Part shown: piece after piece, positions 1-11,596 of the stretch
How positions within the stretch are numbered: position 1 is the first letter of the stretch
How the letters are laid out: each line of letters opens with the position of its first letter
Source: Eutypella sp. D-1
Taxonomy: Eukaryota; Ascomycota; Sordariomycetes; Xylariales; Diatrypaceae
Direction: 5' to 3'
DNA length: 64,000 bases
NCBI GenBank assembly: GCA_023313575.1
Contig: JAJTTP010000013.1
Span: 806,001 to 870,000, forward strand
Translations under genes and position numbers: made by a program
Notes under the pieces: model-generated
Seen by the model: only the letters and a program-made list of their open reading frames with translations
The model's database searches: none
What the model was told of the DNA's origin: nothing

Positions 1-3000
1 AAGGTTAGCTAATATATGGCTAATAAAAATAGTAACGGTAATAATAATAATAATAATAACGTTTTTTATATTAACTGTAAATATTATCGGAATAATAAAA
101 ATAAAAAATATTATTAAAAAGACCTAACCGATAATAAAAACGTAAATGTTAAGTATATAAAAAAAGAATGCTAATTTATTAAGTATTTAAAACGGGAATA
201 TAAAAAGGTAAAAATTTAATAAAAAATTAAAAAAATATCCCGACGTGATAATTATACCGTTTTTTTTACGGAATATAAAGGAAATAAATTTACCCCGGAT
301 TACGATAAAAAAGAAAAAGATACCGCGGAATATTTTAATTACTTGGATAATAGCTAATATTTTACGGCTATTTACTTATTTAATTAAGTTTTTTAATATC
401 GAATCGACCCTTTTTTACCGATTATAAAAAATAATATTCCCGATATTATATTCGTTTTAAATAAATATATTAAAAATATGTTTTAAACAATTATGCTAAA
501 TATAAATGCTGTTAAAATATTTATTATAAAAAAGGAATAATATCTTATTATAATAATGGAATATTTTAATTAAAAATTAATATCCGTTTCGGAGATAGAC
601 CCCGTATTAAATTACTCGGTATAATTTTTATTAACATTTTTTTCGGATAAATTAATTTTTACGTAATAAAAGTAAACATTTTATTTTTAATATTAATTAA
701 AGATATAAATCGATTTAAAATATATTTTAATAATATTATTTATTTTACGGAAATAAAATTACGTAAAACTTATATACGTTTTAAACATTTATTTATTAAT
801 AAATTATATAACTTTTTAAATAAAGTAAAATATAATATTAAAATCGATATTTTTAAAAAAATTAAAAAATATTATTATTATTATTAAATTAAAAATAAAA
901 CATTTTAAAGGTTTAAATTTAACTTAAAAAATCTAAAAATAAGTTTTAATTTTAAAATAATTATTAATATAATATATTTAAATAAAAAACCTGTTTTTTA
1001 CGTTATTAACGTAATTACGGGATTTTAAATAATACGTTTTATAAAAAATATATTAATTAAAAAAATATAAGATATATTTAAAAAATACTGGATCGATACG
1101 TATTTAAAACCCCCGGATATTATTATTTATAATATTAAAATAAATCTTAATAATATTAAATTCCGTAATAAAATATATTTTATTAAAATCATTTATTATT
1201 AAATACCGGTAAAAGTATATTAATTTATTAATAAAATAAAAAGATATTATGCTTTTATTTATAAAATTTACTAAAATATTAAATTAAGATTATTACGTTT
1301 ATAAATAATAATAAAAATAATTAATAATATAGCTAATTTTAATAGCTTTATATTTATTTTATTACTTTTCGGGGCTTATTTTTATATTAATATAAATTTA
1401 AAAAGATTAAAATATAAAGAGCGGTTTAAAACGTATTAAATATTAAAAACAGTTTAAATATATAAAAAACATTTTTAAAATCTTTTTTTTAAATAACGAA
1501 ATGTTTATATATAAAGGAAAAAAAAGGTGGAAAAATTTATTTAAAGTTATTACGGTTATTGATAAAAACGTAACGGTAAATTTAAAAGTAATAAAAGATA
1601 CGGTAATTTTCTGAAGCTTATATATTAAACTTTATACTTAATTAAAAGAAAAACTAATAATTATCCCCGATAAAGAAATTAAAAAAATACGTATAAATTT
1701 TATATACGTTAATATTAAAAGAAATAATAAAATGCTAGCTTTTAAACTAAAAACAGATAAAAAGATTATAACCCCCGGGAAATTATTTAACGCTTCTGAT
1801 TTTAAGGAATTAAACGTTTTATTTAAAAAAACATTTTATAACCTGAAATATATAACTTTACCGTATATTAAAACGTAACAACTTTTAAATTAAAAATAGT
1901 TTATAAAATAAAAAGTAAAAATATTTTATCGTTATATAAAAAGTTATAATTAATTATTTAATATTATAAAAATCCCGATAAAATATTTATTATAATTTAT
2001 ATATTTATTATTTAATAAGTTAATTAACGTTTTATTTTAATAATAGCCTTTATTTTACGGCTTAAAAGAATAAAAATTATAATATAAAATATTATCATAG
2101 CTTATATTTAATTTAAAATACCGATATAACGGATTATTTTCATATAACTATTTATTAAATTAAAAAATAAATATTTTAAAAAGATATTATTATATATTAA
2201 ATTATTATACGGATTTATAAAATTAAGCATTTATTAATTTAAAACTTATTCGTAATATTATTAACTTTTAACCTTTATTTATTAATATCGGATTTAAAAT
2301 TATTCGGGATTACGGGATTTTAAACAGATAATACGTTTAATATTAATATTACGGATTTTTTAACTTTAAAAAATAAAGTATTTATTAAAATAAGGATTAA
2401 AACACGGTTTTAAAAGATATTAAAAAATAAATCGATAAAAGATTTTAACGGCTTATAAATTATTATCCGTAAATATAAAATATTTATTATATAAAAAGGA
2501 TAAATTAAAAAATTAAAACTTTTAAACTTAAAAATACTTTTCCCGGAATTAATAAAAAAATATATTAAATAATAAATACGCGGAGTTTATATTTTTTCCA
2601 TTTATTAATTAATGGCCATATTGGATTATTTTACGGCGGCGTAATATATTAAGCCCGGTTTTAAAAAAGTTAAAATATTAAACGTTAAAATTAAGTAATA
2701 AATAAATAATAAGGACCGCGGATTTAATTATATCGAATTAAACCTTATTAAATTAAAACTATATATATTTATTAACGGTTTATTTATTAATAATAAGGAT
2801 ATAAGTTTTTAAATTAAATATATTATCGTATTAAATAACGAAAAACCAGGATATAATAATAAACTTAATATTAAAAATAATATTATTTATTAATTATTTA
2901 TTAAATATAAACGCGTTATACGTAATATTTTAATTAATAAAATATATGGTATAATTTAAAGGTTTAATATAAGTTATATTATTTATTATACGTTAAGTAT

Positions 3001-3359
3001 TATTTTAACCCGATTATTATTTTTTTACATTTTATTAATTTTATGCATTAACTTTTTTTTTATATTAATAAAAAAAGATTAATAATCGATTTAATAACGT
3101 TAAGATAATTTTATAAAAATAAGGAAATTAATAATATTTAATAAATTTATAACATTTATAACTTTGCTAATATAATAATAAAGGTTACCTTTAATAAGGT
3201 TATAAGGATATTTATTAAAAATAAACAGATTATTTTAAAATTAAAAGGTTAAATAAAACGGGAATAAAATATTATTAATATTTATTATTTAATTATTTAT
3301 TTTACCTTTATTTTAATAGCATTTTATAATTAATTAATTACGAAAGAAAATAAAGTAAA

Positions 3360-3553
3360 TATTAGTTATTAATGGTTATTAGCATGGACCCATATACTAG
3401 TAGGAAGTACCTATCTCCTGTTTATATAAGGATACGGGCAAAGCCCGTATCCCTTTTAGATAGATAGATAGACCTTAGACCTGAATATAACACCAGTCTC
3501 GCCACCTTTCATTCTGTTATTATCTCTTTCTTTTACGTACGTACCTACTAACA
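3360..3553 (+). repeat. 3' LTR of copia copy A
   Basis: The 194-bp LTR begins TATTAG (mutated from TGTTGG, as seen unmutated at the outer end of the right LTR of copy B) and ends CTACTAACA. Its ends are inverted TGTTGG...CCAACA in the unmutated form. It carries TATATAA (3423-3429), a 10-3-10 hairpin (3430-3452) and TAGA/GATA repeats after it. The inner edge (3360-3385) is RIP-mutated but the outer part is nearly intact. The next bases, GCTAG, would be the right target duplication; its partner is outside the window. Confidence 0.85.
3423..3452 (+). promoter_or_regulatory. LTR TATA box followed by perfect hairpin
   Basis: TATATAA is followed at once by GGATACGGGC AAA GCCCGTATCC, a perfect inverted repeat with 10-bp arms and a 3-nt loop. 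The same pair occurs in the two LTRs of copy B (10206-10235 and 17103-17132, minus orientation). From LTR architecture I infer that the TATA box drives the element and the hairpin lies at or just past the transcript start. Confidence 0.6.
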
Positions 3554-4219
3554 GCTAGGGTAATATCATTCGTTTTATTTTCATTCACTTGTAACCTTTA
3601 AGGACATTACTTTTCATTTTAGCCGTATCTATTTATACATGGTACGTCGATTTTATAATAACTTTCATCTATCCAGTCAACCATACAGTTGGCGTTGTGT
3701 AATATTGCGGCCTTCTCATTTAGTATAACTCGTCCAAGGTGAAGTAGATCGCACTAGGTTTCAGATATATGCTCTTAGCGTCACACAACTTATGACATGT
3801 GTACAAGAAATGACATAAGCACATGAAGCTGACGCTAACAACATTTGACAAGTGGTTCAGCTTGAGGAAGTCAGGCAATAAAAGCCATGTTTACGAAGAT
3901 ATTCTAATACGGGATCATTCCGTGGTCTCAAATCTAGTGCCACTCAGGGGAAATGCCCATTGATTGGATGGATGCCACAGCGGAATAGAATAAGCGTATC
4001 TCGGTCAACTAAAGCGATTTCGGAACTTCCCCAAGTCTGTGTGTCACCTTGGGGGCAGCATCGGATATTTATATCTTCAGCTAATAGTAGTTACCATTTC
4101 AGTGAAATTGTTGTCAACTTTCCCGCACTCTACCTTACAGAATGTAAACAGTTCGAGAGAGCCTTGCCCTTGCTTGTCTAGCAGACGACCTTGCTACAGT
4201 CGCAATTATCGCCATCATC
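3554..4219. other. Intergenic, promoter side of the membrane-protein gene
   Basis: Base composition is normal and not RIP-mutated, in abrupt contrast with the LTR to its left. The short open frames here have no family resemblance. I see nothing else in it. Confidence 0.6.
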
Positions 4220-5509
4220 ATGGCAGCTCCCTATATCCTCCCTGCTACCTACCAGAGTCATACCATAACTTTTCCGGACTGGGTATCGATCTTTACGTTG
4301 GCTCTAGCACCGCTCATCGCACACATCGCGGCTGGAGTGCCTCAGCCATCATATCTCAGCACTCAGCGTCCAAGATGGCATGACCGCATCTGCTTGTACA
4401 ACCCGACGTCAATCATATGGAGATATGGAATGATCGCCGACCGTCGCATACGTGCGAGGTCCTGGGACCGCGTGAGCATCGCGGCGAGCAATGCCCTGTT
4501 CTGGACGCCTCGGGGGTGGGACGGCTCCGAGGCCATGGTCGACGCCTGCTCACCATACTTCACACATCTTCCCGAGCATGCCCATATTTCCCTCATCTCA
4601 CGCGAGATGGTGAAGACGGTTATTGTCACGCTGCAAGGATTGCAGGCACTAATACCGCTCGTCCGAGGCCTCAGCACCACCCGTGCGTCCGATAGCTTCG
4701 TGCACTGGGTAGGCGCCGACAATATCTTCTTTTCTTTGTCTATCCTGGGGTTATTACGACTCAACTGCGCGCTCTGGATAACAGACGACTTCTCGTTCCA
4801 GGCACCGCAGGTGCCCAAGCTCGATCATGTTCCTGCCGAAGACGCGGAGGCCGTTAGGGGATATTCTCTTGATAGCCTGCAACTCGAGGGCGCGCAGTCC
4901 TCCGTACAGTGCCAGGACAGGTTCAAGCCGACCAACTTCTGGGCTAGCCGAGCGTTCCGTGCGATGTACATCCTCCCTGTGCTGGGAATGTCAATGACAG
5001 TGGTATTGTACATGACACCGTGGACGAAGAACCGGACCGACACTTACGCTAACACGTTCACAACTTCTACCTTCTTGTTGAGTATATTCAGTCTAGTCTT
5101 GACTTCTGTCACGATCTCCATCTGCGCTTTCTACTTCGCGCGCGGTCACACCACAACCGTTGTTCCGTGTATATCTTCTCCCTGGTACAAGACTTATACC
5201 GTTATGCTATGGGGCCTTGGTCTTTTACTCTTTATTTTGGCCTGTATAGAGACGAAGAAGACCCCTTGTGGGAAGTATACCAGCGGGCCTGGCGAGGCTG
5301 CCGACATAGATGCGTGTTCAGCCAAGCATTCAAATATGGTTTTTGTTGCCCCAGATGGGCCCGAGTTCGGACTTGCTTCTAGAATTCCTAGTAACTCACA
5401 AAGCAATCAGAGGAGTGAATATTGGGTGTACAGCTTCCAAGGTACTTGTCTTGGCACTAAAACTAAGGACTTTGCTCAAAAGGTACAGCTGCTTGGCAAT
5501 GGAGAGTGA
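4220..5509 (+). CDS. Polytopic membrane protein, unknown function
   Basis: This is an intronless frame of 429 residues. At least five hydrophobic segments fit membrane helices: about residues 21-39 (ending LIAHIAAG), 168-187 (around FFSLSILGLL), 250-268 (YILPVLGMSM onward), 283-305 (FLLSIFSLVL onward) and 328-346 (VMLWGLGLLL onward). The stretch between the first two is polar and Trp/Arg-rich, and the tail of about 80 residues is polar. I do not recognise a family. Similar-looking multi-span proteins without assigned function are common in accessory regions of filamentous fungi. The start chosen is the first ATG of the frame that keeps the first helix. The gene converges with the PLAC8 gene, with 177 bp between the stops. 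It shows no RIP damage despite lying between two RIP-mutated elements. Confidence 0.7.
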   Translation: MAAPYILPATYQSHTITFPDWVSIFTLALAPLIAHIAAGVPQPSYLSTQRPRWHDRICLYNPTSIIWRYGMIADRRIRARSWDRVSIAASNALFWTPRGWDGSEAMVDACSPYFTHLPEHAHISLISREMVKTVIVTLQGLQALIPLVRGLSTTRASDSFVHWVGADNIFFSLSILGLLRLNCALWITDDFSFQAPQVPKLDHVPAEDAEAVRGYSLDSLQLEGAQSSVQCQDRFKPTNFWASRAFRAMYILPVLGMSMTVVLYMTPWTKNRTDTYANTFTTSTFLLSIFSLVLTSVTISICAFYFARGHTTTVVPCISSPWYKTYTVMLWGLGLLLFILACIETKKTPCGKYTSGPGEAADIDACSAKHSNMVFVAPDGPEFGLASRIPSNSQSNQRSEYWVYSFQGTCLGTKTKDFAQKVQLLGNGE

Positions 5510-5686
5510 TAGGGAAATAGGCGACTGCAAAATGTTTATGAGCTTTCTGGTATAATGCTACGGCGCTTATACGGAGATAGGGTCACAAGCCTCCACAACC
5601 CCTTTGAAATAAAACGACATTAACATTAATTATGAGATTAGATATTATGAAACCTCAGCAAGACCGTGTGTCTCTGACGTGACTTC

Positions 5687-6329
5687 TCAACGGGGGACAG
5701 TCATGCCTTCACTTGGCGACTGATAGGGCTGATAGATAGGCGTAGAAGTCAAGCGGCTGTTCACTTCCTTGTCCGCCTGTATGACCTGACAGCACTGACA
5801 CCAAAATGCGGCACAGCAGTCACCCACACCGCTGCCCGGTATGTCGAATCGTCTGCGTATGTCCCCCCTCTTGATCATGCTGAAGATCCAGCCACTCCCA
5901 AATAACGAGAGGAAGCCGTAGATAACGCAGTCGCTATTGAAATATTCGGGTGAAGGGTTGCTCGGGTCTTGAAGTCTAGAGGATGCTCGGCCAACAACTA
6001 TAACGGGGATGTAATCGTATCAGCACTCCATTCAATAGAATTTCGACGCCGGTGACGATGGATATATGATAGAATTCCAACTTACGTAGACACGGCACAC
6101 AGGTGCCCAATATACAACTCCCGCAGGGTGAGCAGTTGAAGAGACTATTCTGCCAGTCACCACCTCTAATCTCTCCCGCCGATGCTCCTCGATCATGTGT
6201 CGGTTGGTGGAGAGGGTAGGTCTCGTGGTTCCCCGTGACATTATGAGGGGAGTGTTCTTGTGACTCTGGAGCTGTATAGGCTGGAGGCCCAGAGGAATCG
6301 GCGTGCTTGAAATCAGCGGCGGCGGACAT
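5687..6329 (-). CDS. PLAC8 family Cys-rich protein
   Basis: Two exons, complement(6329..6086, 5997..5687), with an 88-bp intron (GTAAGT...ATAG), give 184 residues. The N terminus is polar and Pro/His-rich. The PLAC8 domain follows: WQNSLFNC, then CGSCILGTCVPCL before the splice, and LVGRASSRLQDP immediately after it. FNSDC, WIFSMIKRGDIRRRF, and the terminal GSGVGDCCAAFWCQCCQVIQ with KEV close the domain. The splice restores the C-x-P-C-L-(L)-x-G-R pattern typical of PLAC8, which supports the junction. Fungal PLAC8 proteins are small membrane-associated proteins. Plant and animal members act in cell size control and heavy-metal or calcium handling, but no function can be assigned to this one. 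A downstream acceptor would drop four residues. Confidence 0.85.
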
Positions 6330-7147
6330 TGTGGGCAGTGTTTTAAGGTCAACTGGTCTGGGCCTAACGAGTTGTTCTTGGGATGAAAGTGGCCGAATGA
6401 ATATTGGTGGTCACTGGTAAAAAGGGAAGAAAAAAGTCCCAGGATAACAAGTATCGGCGGAAGAAGTTTATATAAACATATATGAAATTAAAATCAGTAT
6501 ACATCTTTTCATACCCTTGTTAGTTTGCTTCTCATACCTATGTCGGTCTATCAATCCCTATGATGCTGTAGTCCATTCAAAGTGGCTTTCTTCCTTTAGA
6601 TCCCTTGCGCTAAACCAATTAGGGATAAGGGAGATCTTCACCCTTTTTTAGCGTCAGGGGGCGGGGCCTATGCTCCACTATGTTTACGAAAAATGCGTAT
6701 TCGCTCTACCATGTACCCAAATACCTAGGCCGATATTGACAGCTTTACGCACAAATCTGCAAAAAATGCCAGAGGCCGAGAGTCGCTGTTAGGCATGATC
6801 CCAGATACAAGCATATGATATTATTTAATTAAATAGACGCAAAGAAGTGTAGTGTATATTTGAGCTCATCTTGATGGCCCGTCACTATAGCCACTACATA
6901 CGTAAAGTGTAGCCCAAGAGCTGTAGATTCTTAGTGTAGTTACAAGGGCAATCTCAAACGAATATTATTACTTCCTGTAGCTAGGAACTTCTTGAAATGA
7001 ATACATATCGCATCATAAGCTTGAAATATACGCACATAGAAGGCCTTTTAGTTGACATATGGTAAATTTGCGTCTCTTATTATGGTGTGAACAACACAGC
7101 GGGTATCGATAGATATACACTTAATGTTTGACCTTGGACTGTCGGCT
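6330..7147. other. Intergenic between PLAC8 gene and Zn2Cys6 gene
   Basis: About 0.8 kb, containing the promoter of the PLAC8 gene and the 3' flank of the regulator gene. There is an AT-rich patch around 6470-6490. No coding sequence or RNA gene was recognised. Confidence 0.6.
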
Positions 7148-8646
7148 TCAATTATTCGAACATCCTGACCCGCTTTGCACTTGCCGAACCGGCCACTGTA
7201 TCCACTGGGAACATGGTGAAGATGCCAGGATCTCAGACACTGCCTCCACAATATGAGATGCCCATCCCCTTAGAAACCAGACTACTTCAAGTGTCTGAAG
7301 TAGAACCGCGAAGTGAGCGAGTATCGCAAGCGCGATGGGTTCCCTCCCTTTTAGACTATCCACAAAAGCATCCTCTAACCGATAAAGCCACACAAAAATG
7401 GTCTGAAACTTGACGTCTGCGACGGGTTTTGTCTCTGCTGAGCTCCCATATGTTTCCTGGAAACACCAGACAAGTGTCCCCGCTGTGCTCTGGTATATCT
7501 CCCTCATCCCATCAGGAGCTGCTGTAATGAGGCTGAAGAGGTCATTCAGAGCACCCTCCCACTCTATAGCCTTCGGCAAGATGTGGTTAACTTCACCTTG
7601 TTCGGTTCCTTCGTCTGGCTTCGCGGTTGGTCGAGAAGCGGTGTCGTTCGTAAGTTTGGCAACTACGTTACCAATCCCGAACGTCTCCACCACGATCCGA
7701 ACACCTCGGAAGAGCTCCCACCAAGCCACCTCCTGGTCTTCAGATACCACAAGCAGATGGCGAGGCCCAGGCTTCTTGGCCAGCGTACATACGCAGATGA
7801 GAATGGTGGATATGTATAACTCAGTGCAGTTCTCTTCGTTCAAGTTGGGCAAGGTTTGGTTTACTTGATGCAGCCCGACAGTCAAGTGCGCCTCTGCCCG
7901 TTCCACAAGCTCATCTGCCCGATTGGCTTCCTGTCTTGCTAGATGCAGCGCCGAAATAGCCAGAATCAAGTGAAGAACACTGTAATGGCAGAAAGCGAAA
8001 CGGGGAAGTTGATCCCGCCAAAATGGCGTGTCCTTTCCACTGAGTGCGACTGAGCTCATGTAGTGATGGAGTAGCTCCAGGTCTTCGACTCCCCATGGTA
8101 GATGTAATGGTCTTTCCAGGGAAGTAGCGGGAGAAGGAGTAAGAGAGAAACTTGACTCCTTAATCGTGGATGAGCTGGCGTCTGGTTCATCAATAGGGAG
8201 GTTGCTCTCTGCCGACAAAGCCGACCAGTCCTTGCGAGGCCGCTCCCTTTTTCTTGGCATGAAATTATGGGGTTCTGGGTTATCAGATGACCCACCGAAG
8301 GAGTAATTGCAGGTCAGCGAAAAACGCATGCAGTTTCCACAAGCAGGTTTACCCTCGTCGCACTATGGATAGTTAGCAAAGATCGAGCCCCAAGAGAGCA
8401 TCTTCACCGCCAACCACACAGGAAGAAGGGGGTAGCAAATATATAACAATTACATGTCAGTCTTACTTTTATTCTTCGTCGCTTACAATAGAGACATCCA
8501 TTTCGCGACTTGTTATGTGCCCTCCTAGTCCGTGTCTTTGTGTTGGATATTTGATTAGTTGTATCGGACACAGAGGGTATCGGCAACGTTCCTGAATCTT
8601 GTGTAGATTGATGGTTGATATTTTCACCATCAGCACAATTCGCCAT
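7148..8646 (-). CDS. Zn(II)2Cys6 transcription factor, sterol-uptake-control (UPC2)-like
   Basis: Two exons, complement(8646..8467, 8362..7148), with a 104-bp intron (GTAAGA...ATAG, phase 0), give 464 residues. The splice falls inside the zinc cluster, and only the joined product has all six cysteines: C51-x2-C54-x6-C61-x6-C68-x2-C71-x6-C78, preceded by the basic HNKSRNG. A middle region at about residues 140-200 (DLELLHHYMSSVAL, then WRDQLPRFAFCHYSVLHLIL and ALHLA) and a C-terminal QWIQWPV resemble the UPC2/C6 regulators found beside secondary-metabolite and sterol genes. It is nuclear and DNA-binding by family. Its target is unknown; nearby candidates are the rhodopsin-like gene and, before the copia insertion, the P450/SDR genes. 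Confidence 0.88.
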
Positions 8647-9824
8647 ATTTACAAATGAAACCAGAAAACTGACTCAGTCTCCGGTTTGTTAGCTGGTGAT
8701 TATGTGATTGTGTTTGGTTTAGAGAATAAGAGGTTGTATTGTGATTGTAGATGAAAGAAGTTAAAAAGGTACAAGTCTCCAGCCGCATTGTGGCGCAACA
8801 TACGCCCCCGTATGATTCCCCTTACGGACAGACAGAGTAATGAGTTGAGGCTACTCACTATGTACTGTGGGGTAGTTGTATGGATATATCGCACAGTAGG
8901 AGACTGTAGCGCTAATTTTAACAAATACACTATCTTTTGCCCTACCATCTCTATCCCTACAGCCTACCTATTTCTAGGCCTACAGTACATAACACTTTAG
9001 CGTCGAAGACCTATCGCCACTAAGTACTTAGGTATGGGTATGTAGGTACTAAGAACCACTAGTTATTTCCGCTTTGCTTTCTCTTAACATTAATTCAACA
9101 ACGCCTGCATATTAGTATCATTGGATACTGGGTTTCTCGGCAATCAAGTATCAAGTGTCGATGAAGGCAGAGGCGCAGCCTAGGCCCAGCGATACTTTCT
9201 GCGGCATACCAGCCAACCAGTATACGAACGGGTCCTATCCTGTTTCTGTTGTCTCCATCTTCTGCACGCGACAATTGATCACGCCCCTGCGTATATTATG
9301 ACTATAGCTCTGTTTCTTTGTTGAATAAGCAGATTGATTCTGATGCTGAAGATGATGAAACAAAACCTGTGAGTCTGTGACATTTCCTAGTAGTTACTCA
9401 GGCTAGACCGGCAAATGATAGAAGGAAATATTAAATCCCAATCCTAGACACCAGCGATTATTCATTAAGTTCTGTACCACTATCTCAAGCCTAACACCTT
9501 TTCTGAAGCCCAATAATCCCGGTCTTTGACTGGATCCAATTCTGGATTTGAGGTTCACTCGTGAGAAGTCTCGATTAGTCTTTGAGTGTTAACATCCTTC
9601 CGGAGTTGCGTATGATAATCCATATCCATGGATTCAAGGTCATAGTAATTAGACTGTGTATCGACTGTGTGACTTGCTGATCTTTTTAAGAAGCCACTCA
9701 AGTGGACTCTCTGAATGAATGACCTGACACCGGTCAGATAACCTTTGGGGATCCTAGGTAGCTGGTCGTTGGGAGTATTTGAAACTGGAGGAGGTATGTG
9801 TGCTTCACTGTCATGCCTCTTGCT
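8647..9824. other. Intergenic upstream of the regulator gene
   Basis: About 1.2 kb of unmutated sequence between the start of the Zn2Cys6 gene and the 3' end of the split rhodopsin-like gene. Short frames at 8700-9000 have no recognisable similarity. No RNA gene or repeat was seen. Confidence 0.55.
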
Positions 9825-10099
9825 CTAGGACGATCGTAGGTATCCCATAAGAGTGGAAACTAGCTTCATTTTATTTATAAAAGCAATCAATGGTGGCAAT
9901 ATGGGTAAGGAGCAACATATGTGACCGACAGTAAGCTCTATCGTGCTATTATATTTCAAGTCAGTTTCACTGGACTAAAACTGCATTCTTATGTAAGAGG
10001 TGTAGTTGGTAAATTAAGACAAGGCATTTGGGGAACTCACGCAAACGTGTTTGACATGGTCATTCCCCATGTATAGTCTAGGTCATGCAGTAACCTGAT

Positions 10100-10306
10100 T
10101 GTTGGTAGGTACGTACGTAAAGGAAAGAGATAACAAATAATAATAATGAAAGGTGGTAAGACTGGTGTTGTATTCTGGTCTAAGATCTATCTATCTATCT
10201 AAAAGGGATACGGGCAAAGCCCGTATCCTTATATAAACGGGAGATAAATATATAGGTATTACTTACTGGTATATAGGTCCATATTAATAATTATTAATAA
10301 TTAATA
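10100..10306 (-). repeat. 3' LTR of copia copy B
   Basis: The + strand reads TGTTGGTAGGTACGTACG at 10100 and ends ATTAATA at 10306 (mutated from ACCAACA). The outer 150 bp is unmutated and the inner 50 bp is RIP-mutated. It contains the hairpin at 10206-10228 and the TATA box at 10229-10235. The 5 bp before it, CTGAT, match those after the 5' LTR. Confidence 0.9.
10206..10235 (-). promoter_or_regulatory. LTR TATA box plus hairpin, copy B 3' LTR
   Basis: Same module as at 3423-3452 in reverse orientation: TATATAA on the minus strand at 10235-10229, then the 10-3-10 inverted repeat at 10228-10206, unmutated. Confidence 0.6.
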
Positions 10307-11101
10307 TTTATTTTATTTCTTTTTCGTAATTAACTAATTACGAAATATTATTAAGATAAAAAGTAAATAAATAAATGGATAAATAAATAATTAAGTAATA
10401 AACGTTAATAATATTATTTTTATTTTATTTATCTTTTTAATTTTAAATAAACGTTTTTATAACTTTATTAAAAATGGCTTTCGTTATAATATTAATAAGA
10501 TTATAAATGTTATAAATTTATTAAATATCGTTAATTTTTTTATTTTTATAAAATTACCGTAACGTTATCAGATTAATTATTAACCTTTTTTTATGAATAT
10601 TATTTATTTATATTAAATATTAATATTAAAAAAAAATCGGTGCATAAAATTAATAAAACGTAAAAAAGTAATAACCGGGTTAAAATAATATTTAACGTAT
10701 AATAAATAATATAACTTATATTAAATCCTTAAACCATATTATATATTTTATTAGCTAAAATATTACATATAATACGTTTATATTTAATAAATAATTAATA
10801 AATAATATTATTTTTAATATTAAGTTTATTATTATATCCTGGTTTTTTATTATTTAAAACGATAATATAACCGATTTACGAATTTATATTTTTATTATTA
10901 ACGAATAAATTATCGATAAAAATATATAATTTTAACTTAATAAGGTTTAATTCGATATAATTAAATCCGCGATCTTTATTATTTATTTATTATTTAATTT
11001 TAACGTTTAATGTTTTAATTCTTTTAAAACCGGGCTCGATATATTATGTTATTATGGAATAATCGAATACGGCCTTTAGTTAATAAATAAAAAAGATATA
11101 A

Positions 11102-11538
11102 TATAACGGCTGGTTTATTCCTAACTATTAATCCAGTCGAAGGGTTTATATTAGCAAAAGTGTTAAGGTTTTAAGTAATAAATAATCACGTTTAATAATA
11201 ATAAAAAAAAATACTTTAAGTAATTAAGTTATATTATAAATTAATAAGTTTAAAAACTATTTAAAAAAAAGGTAATAAACGTAATTATATATTATTTTAT
11301 ATCCTTTATTCCTAATACTGGAATATATGGTTATTATTAGATCGTTAAGATAATTAGCTATCCTAATTATCCTAGATTATTAGGATAATTAGCTATCCTG
11401 GCTATCCTTTTTATTACGTAACTCGAATATAACTAACCCACTGTGGTTAGGTTTTCTTAAAAGCCTCGTTTTTTCGAATAAGATCGTGATTTATTATTGG
11501 CCCCACTTGGCCTTTCGTAACCTGACCAGGTCATAACA
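11102..11538 (+). repeat. Solo LTR of a second retroelement family, nested in copy B
   Basis: The 437-bp insert begins TATAACGGCTGG (mutated TGTGACGG) and ends GGTCATAACA. It is flanked by a perfect 5-bp duplication TATAA (11097-11101 and 11539-11543). It is homologous, in opposite orientation, to 14553-14967, sharing the CGGCTGGTTTATTCCTAACT start. An internal GATAATTAGCTATCCT motif is repeated in 11346-11405 and is absent from the other copy. The TG...CA ends and 5-bp duplication identify an LTR, and no internal region accompanies it. It is less AT-converted than the surrounding element. Confidence 0.82.
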
Positions 11539-11585
11539 TATAAACTTTACGTATTTATTATTTAACGTATTTTTTTATTAACTCC

Positions 11586-11596
11586 GGGGGGGGGGG
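11586..11596. repeat. G11 homopolymer inside RIP-mutated DNA
   Basis: A run of 11 G stands in otherwise A/T-only sequence. The matching place in copy A (about 2580) reads GCGGAG, so the run is specific to copy B. Confidence 0.7.

Larger units (their letters stand above)
1..3553 (+). mobile_element. Ty1/copia LTR retrotransposon copy A, RIP-degraded, 5' part outside window
   Basis: This is an extremely AT-rich block. Forward translation, ignoring many stops, still shows retroelement order: integrase-core fragments at about 0.75-1.4 kb (for example WIDTY and LLFGAY), reverse transcriptase remnants at about 1.8-2.4 kb, and RNase H remnants near 2.7-2.85 kb (RGFNYIEL, LYIFINGLF). Integrase before RT is the Ty1/copia order. 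A purine-rich tract (about 3342-3358) directly precedes the 3' LTR at 3360. The sequence is collinear, inverted, with copy B: base 1 corresponds to about 14340 and the 3' end to 10100. The pervasive loss of C/G at CpA/TpG sites is the RIP signature. No open frame longer than about 60 codons survives, so the copy is dead. The 5' LTR and left target duplication lie outside the window. Confidence 0.88.

Noticed and set aside
245..427. 60-codon frame in the AT-rich block
   Set aside because: A chance open stretch in RIP-mutated retroelement DNA.
3430..3452. Helitron 3' hairpin
   Set aside because: It is internal to an LTR with TG...CA ends and 5-bp target duplications, and no CTRR end or Rep/helicase was seen.
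3360..10306. A 6.9-kb DNA transposon with about 200-bp inverted terminal repeats and cargo genes
   Set aside because: The inverted ends are LTRs of two separate copia copies. Copy B is complete, with a second LTR at 16997-17203 and a matching CTGAT duplication. No transposase lies in the island.
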